Positions 58,734-64,000 of a stretch of 64,000 nt of DNA are shown piece after piece. Numbering within the stretch: position 1 is the first letter of the stretch; every line of letters begins with the position of its first letter. A program made the position numbers and the translations under genes. The stretch spans positions 34,334 through 98,333 of the forward strand of contig NZ_JAKJXE010000018.1 in NCBI RefSeq assembly GCF_021728295.1, written 5' to 3'. The DNA is from Pseudomonas petrae. Its GTDB lineage: Bacteria; Pseudomonadota; Gammaproteobacteria; Pseudomonadales; Pseudomonadaceae. The notes under the pieces were generated by a model. It ran no database searches. It was not told where the DNA came from and saw only the letters and a list, made by a program, of their open reading frames with translations.

Positions 58734-59810
58734 GTGACTGATCTCTACGAAAACCCGATGGGCCTGATGGGCTTTGAATTCATCGAATTCGCCTCGCCCA
58801 CCCCGAACGTGCTGGAGCCGGTGTTCCAGATCATGGGCTTCACCAAAGTCGCCCATCATCGCTCCAAGAATGTGTCGCTGTACCGCCAGGGCGCAATCAA
58901 CATCATCCTCAACAACGAGCCCAACAGCGAAGCGTCCTACTTCGCTGCGGAGCACGGTCCTTCCGTGTGCGGCATGGCATTCCGGGTCAAGGATTCGCAA
59001 ATGGCCTACAAGCGCGCACTGGAACTCGGCGCGCAGCCTGTCGAGATCGGCACCGGGCCCATGGAGCTGCGCCTGCCAGCGATCAAGGGCATTGGCGGCG
59101 CGCCGTTGTACCTGATCGACCGTTTCGGTGAAGGCACCTCGATCTACGACATCGACTTCGTGTACATCGAAGGCGTCGACCGTCACCCCAAAGGCGCTGG
59201 CCTGCAATTCATCGATCACCTGACCCACAACGTCTATCGCGGGCGGATGGCTTATTGGGCGAACTTCTACGAGAAGCTGTTCAACTTCCGCGAGCTGCGC
59301 TATTTCGACATCAAGGGCGAGTACACCGGCCTGACCTCGAAAGCGATGACCGCGCCGGACGGCATGATCCGCATCCCGCTGAACGAGGAATCGTCCAAGG
59401 GCGCCGGGCAGATCGAAGAATTTTTGATGAAGTTCAACGGCGAGGGGATTCAGCACGTCGCGTTTTTCACCGAAGACCTCATCGATACCTGGGACCGGCT
59501 CAAGGCGCTGGGCATGCGCTTCATGACCCCGCCGCCGGAAACCTATTACGAAATGCTCGATGGCCGGCTGCCCAACCACGGTGAACCGGAGCAGGAGCTG
59601 AAGGCGCGAGGGATCCTGCTGGACGGCAACTCCGAAGGGGGAAGCCAGCGTCTGCTGCTGCAGATCTTCTCGGAAACCCTGATGGGGCCGGTGTTCTTCG
59701 AATTCATCCAGCGCAAGGGCGACGATGGCTTCGGCGAGGGCAATTTCAAGGCGTTGTTCGAGTCGATCGAGCGGGATCAAGTGCGGCGGGGCGTGTTGGC
59801 GGTGGATTGA
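58734..59810 (+). CDS. hpd: 4-Hydroxyphenylpyruvate dioxygenase
   Basis: This 358-residue Fe(II) dioxygenase converts 4-hydroxyphenylpyruvate to homogentisate. The iron ligands are His162 (LQFIDHLTHNV), His241 (GIQHVAFF) and Glu323 (PVFFEFIQRKG), which line up with H161, H240 and E322 of the P. fluorescens enzyme. Both vicinal-oxygen-chelate domains are complete. Start is GTG 58734 after AGGAG. It lies downstream of maiA and just upstream of hmgR, hmgA and fahA, so the whole homogentisate route is here. The hydroxylase phhA and the aminotransferase are not in the window. Confidence 0.97.
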   Translation: MTDLYENPMGLMGFEFIEFASPTPNVLEPVFQIMGFTKVAHHRSKNVSLYRQGAINIILNNEPNSEASYFAAEHGPSVCGMAFRVKDSQMAYKRALELGAQPVEIGTGPMELRLPAIKGIGGAPLYLIDRFGEGTSIYDIDFVYIEGVDRHPKGAGLQFIDHLTHNVYRGRMAYWANFYEKLFNFRELRYFDIKGEYTGLTSKAMTAPDGMIRIPLNEESSKGAGQIEEFLMKFNGEGIQHVAFFTEDLIDTWDRLKALGMRFMTPPPETYYEMLDGRLPNHGEPEQELKARGILLDGNSEGGSQRLLLQIFSETLMGPVFFEFIQRKGDDGFGEGNFKALFESIERDQVRRGVLAVD

Positions 59811-59829
59811 AGTAGGTGCACGCGCGCTG

Positions 59830-60049
59830 TTAGTGGGACCGGCTTCAGCCGGGAATGGGCCGGTTTGGACACCATCAATTTTGTGGTGTAACCGCTGATG
59901 CTTTCCCGGCTAAAGCCGGTCCCACTAGATGCACACGGTCCGTTAGTGGGACCGGCTTCAGCCGGGAAGGGGCCGGTTTGGACACCATCAATTTTGTGGT
60001 GTAACCGCCGACGCTTTCCCGGCTAAAGCCGGTCCCACTATGCACGCGG
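59830..60049. repeat. Tandem REPIN array, 113-bp period (two units)
   Basis: Units starting at 59830 and 59943 (TTAGTGGGACCGGCTTCAGC) are 113 bp apart. Each has a forward REP, a spacer with GGACACCATCAATTTTGTGG, and a reverse REP. The period equals that at 25.4 kb although the spacer sequence differs. It lies between the convergent hpd and hmgR genes. Confidence 0.88.
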
Positions 60050-60073
60050 TCCTACCATTGTGATCCTGACCAA

Positions 60074-60868
60074 TTATTCCAACTGCGGCATTGTCCCACC
60101 CATCCGCACGCTGATCGCCTGCGCCGTCTGCAGCAGTTCCTGCGCGGCGAGGGCCTGACGCTGATCGGTAAACACCGACGCCGAGCCCACCACCGTCACC
60201 ACACCCACCAGCTTGTTGCCCATGGCAAACACCGGCGACGACACCGCGTTGACGCCGGCCATCAACAAGCCATGAATCTGATGCACCCCGGTGCTGCGGA
60301 TCTCGTGGAGGTGCCGATCGATCTCCGTCAACTGCGTTGCGTTCAACGAGGCCGATTCCGCCTCTCTCAACGCGGCGGTTTCGGTCGGCGACAGAAAAGT
60401 CTCGAACACCAGCCCGGTGGATGAACTGAGCAGCGGCAGCACCGAACCGATCTGCGTGACCAGGGTGACCGCCCCCAGCGACTGCTCGACGTAGACGACC
60501 GTCGGGCCTTTGTTGCCCCACACCGCCAGAAAGCAGGTTTCGTTGAGTTCGTCGCGCAGTGCGATCAGCGCCGGCGCGGATGTCTTCAGCACATCCAGCT
60601 GGCTCAACGCCGCCAGGCCGACCTGCAACGCCGAGCGCCCCAGACGGTAGTGATTGCTGGTCGGGTCCTGCTCGGCAAACCCGCTGTCCACCAGCGCTTG
60701 CAGGTAGCGATGCACCTTGCTCGCCGGCATGCCGACGTATTCGGCGAGTTTCGACAGTGACGTGGCGGGCGCCAGTTCGGCCAGCGCCTTGAGGATGCCG
60801 ACGCCGACCTCAGCCGACTGGACTTTCTGCTGGCGCGGCGCGGTGGCGGGGGTGGAATCGTCGGTCAT
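60074..60868 (-). CDS. hmgR: IclR-family regulator of the homogentisate genes
   Basis: This 264-residue IclR-family protein has a winged HTH at residues about 15-70 (SAEVGVGILKALAELAPATS, LAEYVGMPASKVHRYLQALV) and an effector-binding GAF-like domain after it (residues about 90-260, NKLVGVVTVVGSASVFTD near the end). In P. putida HmgR represses hmg genes and is released by homogentisate. It is divergent from hmgA, with the operator-like site 60931-60955 between them. Confidence 0.9.
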   Translation of the reverse strand: MTDDSTPATAPRQQKVQSAEVGVGILKALAELAPATSLSKLAEYVGMPASKVHRYLQALVDSGFAEQDPTSNHYRLGRSALQVGLAALSQLDVLKTSAPALIALRDELNETCFLAVWGNKGPTVVYVEQSLGAVTLVTQIGSVLPLLSSSTGLVFETFLSPTETAALREAESASLNATQLTEIDRHLHEIRSTGVHQIHGLLMAGVNAVSSPVFAMGNKLVGVVTVVGSASVFTDQRQALAAQELLQTAQAISVRMGGTMPQLE

Positions 60869-60930
60869 GGCAAGGGAGGCCCCCGGTCTGGAAAGGCTGC
60901 TTTATAGCTTGACCCTTCCCCAAACTCAAA

Positions 60931-60955
60931 TTACGTTATGCGTAACGCGCTTACG
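60931..60955. promoter_or_regulatory. Candidate HmgR operator before hmgA
   Basis: TTACGTTATGCGTAA followed by CGCGCTTACG matches the maiA upstream site (57895-57919). It has three TTACG/CGTAA half-sites. It lies 22 bp before the hmgA start and 63 bp before hmgR. A possible -35 (TTGACC) is at 60909-60914. Confidence 0.82.
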
Positions 60956-60977
60956 AAAAAAACAATAAGAGGTCGCC

Positions 60978-62294
60978 ATGTCGACAGCACCCCGGTCCGA
61001 GCCCCTGCGCTACCAGCGCGGCTTCGGCAATCAATTCAGCAGCGAGGCGATGCCGGGCGGTTTGCCCCACGGGCAGAACTCGCCGCAGCGTCACCCGCTG
61101 GGCCTCTATGCCGAGCAATTCTCCGGGACCGCGTTCACCGTGCCCCGCGCCGAAGCCCGACGCACCTGGCTCTACCGCATTCAACCGTCCGCCGCGCACC
61201 CTCGTTTTCAGCGCCTTGAGCGGCAGATTACCGGTCAACAGCAAGGCCCCGTCACACCCAATCGCCTGCGCTGGAATGCGTTCGACATCCCCGCCGAACC
61301 GACCGATTTCATCGACGGCCTGCACGCGCTGGCCAGCACCTCGTCTGCCGAGCAGGCCGAGGGCGTGAGCATCTATGTCTACACGGCCAACCGCTCCATG
61401 CAGCGCGCGTTCTTCAACGCCGACGGCGAGTGGCTGATCGTCCCCCAGCAGGGTCGCCTGCGCATCACCACCGAACTGGGCCTGCTCGACCTTGAGCCGC
61501 AGGAAATCGCCGTGCTGCCCCGTGGTTTGAAATTCAGCGTCGAGTTGCTCGACGGCACAGCGCGGGGCTACATCTGCGAGAACCACGGCTGCGCCCTGCG
61601 CCTGCCTGACCTCGGACCCATCGGCAGTAACGGCCTGGCCAATCCCCGGGATTTCCAGGTGCCCCGCGCGCAGTTTGAAGACAGCGTCCAACCCACTGTG
61701 CTGGTGCAGAAATTCCTCGGCGAACTGTGGGCGACCCCGCTGGGTCATTCCCCCTTCGATGTCGTCGCGTGGCACGGCAACAACGTCCCGTACAAATACG
61801 ACCTGCGCCTGTTTAACACCTTGGGCACGGTGAGTTACGACCATCCTGATCCGTCGATCTTCACCGTGCTGACTTCGCCGGGCGCTGTCGACGGCCAGGC
61901 GAACGTCGATTTCGTGATTTTCCCGCCGCGCTGGATGGTGGCGGAAAACACCTTCCGACCGCCCTGGTTCCACCGCAACCTGATGAACGAATTCATGGGC
62001 CTGATCGATGGTGCCTACGACGCCAAGGCCGCAGGTTTCATGCCCGGCGGCGCGTCGCTGCACAACTGCATGAGCGCCCACGGCCCGGACAACGCCAGCG
62101 CCGAGAAAGCCATCGCCGCCGAGCTCACGCCGCACAAGATTCAGCAGACCATGGCGTTCATGTTCGAGACCGGCAAAGTCCTGCGCCCCAGCTATCACGC
62201 GCTGGAATGCCCGCAGCTGCAAAGCGACTACGATGCCTGCTGGAATGGCATCGCCAGAACGTTCAAGCCTTTCGACACGGACAGCCAACGATGA
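60978..62294 (+). CDS. hmgA: Homogentisate 1,2-dioxygenase
   Basis: This 438-residue Fe(II) dioxygenase opens the homogentisate ring to maleylacetoacetate. Family parts are LRYQRGFGNQFSSEAMPGGL at the N-terminus, HSPFDVVAWHGNNVPYKYDL in the middle, and the iron-binding region WFHRNLMNEFMG (His and Glu six apart), then SLHNCMSAHGPD with the third His. The ATG at 60978 follows AGAGG. Its stop overlaps the start of fahA (ATGA), so they are translationally coupled. The operator upstream links it to HmgR. Confidence 0.97.
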   Translation: MSTAPRSEPLRYQRGFGNQFSSEAMPGGLPHGQNSPQRHPLGLYAEQFSGTAFTVPRAEARRTWLYRIQPSAAHPRFQRLERQITGQQQGPVTPNRLRWNAFDIPAEPTDFIDGLHALASTSSAEQAEGVSIYVYTANRSMQRAFFNADGEWLIVPQQGRLRITTELGLLDLEPQEIAVLPRGLKFSVELLDGTARGYICENHGCALRLPDLGPIGSNGLANPRDFQVPRAQFEDSVQPTVLVQKFLGELWATPLGHSPFDVVAWHGNNVPYKYDLRLFNTLGTVSYDHPDPSIFTVLTSPGAVDGQANVDFVIFPPRWMVAENTFRPPWFHRNLMNEFMGLIDGAYDAKAAGFMPGGASLHNCMSAHGPDNASAEKAIAAELTPHKIQQTMAFMFETGKVLRPSYHALECPQLQSDYDACWNGIARTFKPFDTDSQR

Positions 62295-63589
62295 GCACTT
62301 CACACCACCCGCGCAGCTGGGTTGCCAGCGCCAACGACCATCCCGACTTCCCCCTGCAAAACCTGCCCCTGGGTGTGTTCAGCCGCCCCGGTTTCGGCAA
62401 GCGCGGCGGCGTCGCCATCGGCGATTTCATTCTGGACCTGCAAACGGCCCTTGAAGCCAGCCTGTTCAACGGCGCCGCGCGCGTGGCCGTGGAGGCCGCC
62501 AGCCGCGGGCAGTTGAACGACTTTTTCGCCTTGGGCGGATCGTCCCGGCAGGCGCTGCGTCACGAATTGCTACACCTGCTTGACGAAAAAACCCTGCAGC
62601 GTGAGCGTTTGCAGGCCATGGGCGAGCGTCTGCTGGTGCCAATGGCTGACTGCCAGATGCACATGCCGGCGCAGGTCGGCGACTACACCGACTTCTACGT
62701 CGGCATTCATCACGCGATGAACGTCGGCAAGCTGTTCCGCCCGGACAACCCGCTGCTGCCGAACTACAAGTACGTGCCGATTGCCTACCACGGGCGGGCG
62801 TCGACGCTGGGTGTGTCCGGCATGCCGGTCAGGCGCCCCAACGGGCAAACCTTGAAGCCGGGTGCCGAGACGCCGGATTTCGGGCCGAGCAAGCGCCTGG
62901 ATTACGAACTGGAAGTGGGCGTGTGGATCGGGCAGGGCAACGAGGCGGGCGAGCCTGTCGCCATCGACAAGGCGGGCGAGCACATCGCCGGTTTCTGTCT
63001 GCTGAACGACTGGTCGGCTCGCGACCTGCAAGCCTGGGAATACCAGCCACTGGGGCCGTTTCTGTCGAAGAGTTTTGCCACGAGCATTTCGCCGTGGGTG
63101 GTCACGGCTGAAGCGCTGGCGCCATTCCGCGCGACCCAACCGGCGCGTCCCGAGGGTGACCCGCAGCCGATGGCCTATCTGTTCGACGAGCAGGATCAGG
63201 CCGGCGGCGCGCTGGACATCGAACTGGAAGTGCTGCTGCTCACCGCGCAGATGAAAGCGCAGGACATCGCGCCCCAGCGTCTGTCCCTGAGCAACACGCT
63301 GAACATGTACTGGACCGTCGCGCAGATGGTGGCGCACCACAGCGTCAACGGCTGCAAGCTGCAAGCGGGGGATCTGTTCGGCACCGGCACCTTGTCAGGC
63401 CCGCAGCCCGGCCAGCTCGGCAGCCTGCTGGAGATGACCGAGGGCGGAAAGCGCGCCGTCGAGTTGCCCAATGGTGAGACCCGCACCTTTCTGGAGGCCG
63501 GCGATGAGGTGATCCTCAAAGCGCGCTGCCGCAAGGAGGGCGAAGTGAGCATCGGGTTTGGCGAGTGCCGTGGCGTGGTGATTGGCTAA
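62291..63589 (+). CDS. fahA: Fumarylacetoacetase
   Basis: This 432-residue hydrolase ends the tyrosine pathway by splitting fumarylacetoacetate to fumarate and acetoacetate. The N-terminal SH3-like domain covers residues 1-120. The catalytic domain follows, with metal ligands in DYTDFYVGIHHAMNVGKLF (Asp), DYELEVGVWIG (Glu, Glu) and CLLNDWSARDLQAWEY (Asp). The C-terminal DEVILKARCRKEGEVSIGFG is standard. Start at ATG 62291 overlaps the hmgA stop. The frame 28 codons further up lies inside hmgA and is not real. No maiA copy follows, unlike in P. putida. Confidence 0.96.
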   Translation: MSTSHHPRSWVASANDHPDFPLQNLPLGVFSRPGFGKRGGVAIGDFILDLQTALEASLFNGAARVAVEAASRGQLNDFFALGGSSRQALRHELLHLLDEKTLQRERLQAMGERLLVPMADCQMHMPAQVGDYTDFYVGIHHAMNVGKLFRPDNPLLPNYKYVPIAYHGRASTLGVSGMPVRRPNGQTLKPGAETPDFGPSKRLDYELEVGVWIGQGNEAGEPVAIDKAGEHIAGFCLLNDWSARDLQAWEYQPLGPFLSKSFATSISPWVVTAEALAPFRATQPARPEGDPQPMAYLFDEQDQAGGALDIELEVLLLTAQMKAQDIAPQRLSLSNTLNMYWTVAQMVAHHSVNGCKLQAGDLFGTGTLSGPQPGQLGSLLEMTEGGKRAVELPNGETRTFLEAGDEVILKARCRKEGEVSIGFGECRGVVIG

Positions 63590-63612
63590 ACCCAGTCCTA
63601 CGGACACAGCGC

Positions 63613-64000
63613 ATGCTTTTAGTAGGACCGGCTTCAGCCGGGAAGAGGCCAGTGTGTACAGCTCAGATTTGCGGTATGCCGCCTGACGCTTTCCCGGCTA
63701 AAGCCAGTCCTACAGACCGCATGCTTTTAGTGGGACCGGCGTCAGCCGGGAAGAGGCCAGTGTGTACAGCTCAGATTTGCGGTGTGCCGCCTGACGCCTT
63801 CCCGGCTAAAGCCAGTCCTACAGACCGGATGCTTTTAGTGGGACCGGCTTCAGCCGGGAAAAGGCCCGTGTGTACAGCCCAGATTCGCGGTGTGTCGCCT
63901 GACACTTTCCCGGCTAAAGCCAGTCCTACAGACCGCATGCTTTTAGTGGGGCCGGCTTCAGCCGGGAAGAGGCCAGTGTGTACAGCTCAGATTTGCGGTA
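63613..64000. repeat. Tandem REPIN array, 108-bp period, running off the window
   Basis: Units start at 63613, 63721, 63829 and 63937 (ATGCTTTTAGTRGG), exactly 108 bp apart, with the fourth cut by the window end. Each has a forward REP (GACCGGCTTCAGCCGGGAA), a spacer with GTGTACAGCTCAGATTTGCG, and a reverse REP (TTCCCGGCTAAAGCCAGTCC). The units are nearly identical to each other, which points to recent tandem duplication. Confidence 0.9.

Overview
The window is chromosomal DNA of a Pseudomonas species. The base composition is GC-rich. The gene repertoire is typical of the genus: glcDEFGB, GntR/GntK/GntP, HmgR/HmgA/FahA/Hpd, a RsmE-type CsrA, DUF1652 and YdcH-family proteins. The intergenic DNA carries pseudomonad REP palindromes of two sequence classes and DUF1534-type palindromic repeats. 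The P. fluorescens/syringae branch is the likeliest placement. I see no rRNA, CRISPR array, prophage, integrase or transposase. There is one tRNA, tRNA-Ser(GGA).

Layout. 0-13 kb holds mostly single genes: a cut-off secreted protein, an XRE regulator, tRNA-Ser, an SDR/LysR pair, an isochorismatase-like hydrolase, a SulP transporter, two MFS transporters, an AFG1/ZapE ATPase, a RarD-like permease, an HD-domain protein and an AhpD-like protein. 13-17.7 kb holds a PACE efflux pump with a divergent LysR gene, then a DUF969/DUF979 membrane pair with its own divergent LysR gene. 18.1-23.4 kb is a complete 2-deoxyribose catabolic locus: kinase, permease, epimerase-like protein, a convergent DeoR-family regulator and divergent deoC. 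The same TGTTAT-N4-AYAACA operator lies before both transcription units. 23.5-26.1 kb has an alpha/beta hydrolase, an AraC regulator and a cupin. 26.1-36.2 kb is an itaconate-type pathway: LysR, itaconyl-CoA hydratase, acyl-CoA dehydrogenase, MmgE/PrpD, CoA-transferase, citramalyl-CoA lyase and a TRAP transporter. It resembles P. aeruginosa PA0877-PA0886 as I recall it, without a glyoxalase gene. 36.2-46 kb is a repeat-rich stretch followed by small membrane proteins, a GNAT, an FAD enzyme, a ketopantoate-reductase-like protein, a periplasmic M20 peptidase and csrA.

46.6-63.6 kb is almost wholly carbon catabolism. It holds gluconate uptake and phosphorylation (gntP, gntK, divergent gntR), glycolate/glyoxylate use (glcDEFGB with divergent glcC), and the homogentisate route of tyrosine breakdown (maiA, a short leader ORF, hpd, hmgR, hmgA, fahA). 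Most modules have a regulator beside them, and an operator candidate can be read from the sequence for the Deo, itaconate LysR, PACE LysR, GntR, GlcC and HmgR systems.

The most unusual signal is not a protein gene. A repeat of about 295 bp occurs three times (10651-10944, 36195-36488, and inverted at 36739-37033). Its nested stem-loops change sequence between copies while keeping their pairing, around an invariant CATCCATG loop. Two copies face each other around a 130-bp element with 23-bp terminal inverted repeats. REP doublets are also tandemly amplified with periods of 113 bp (two loci) and 108 bp (window end).
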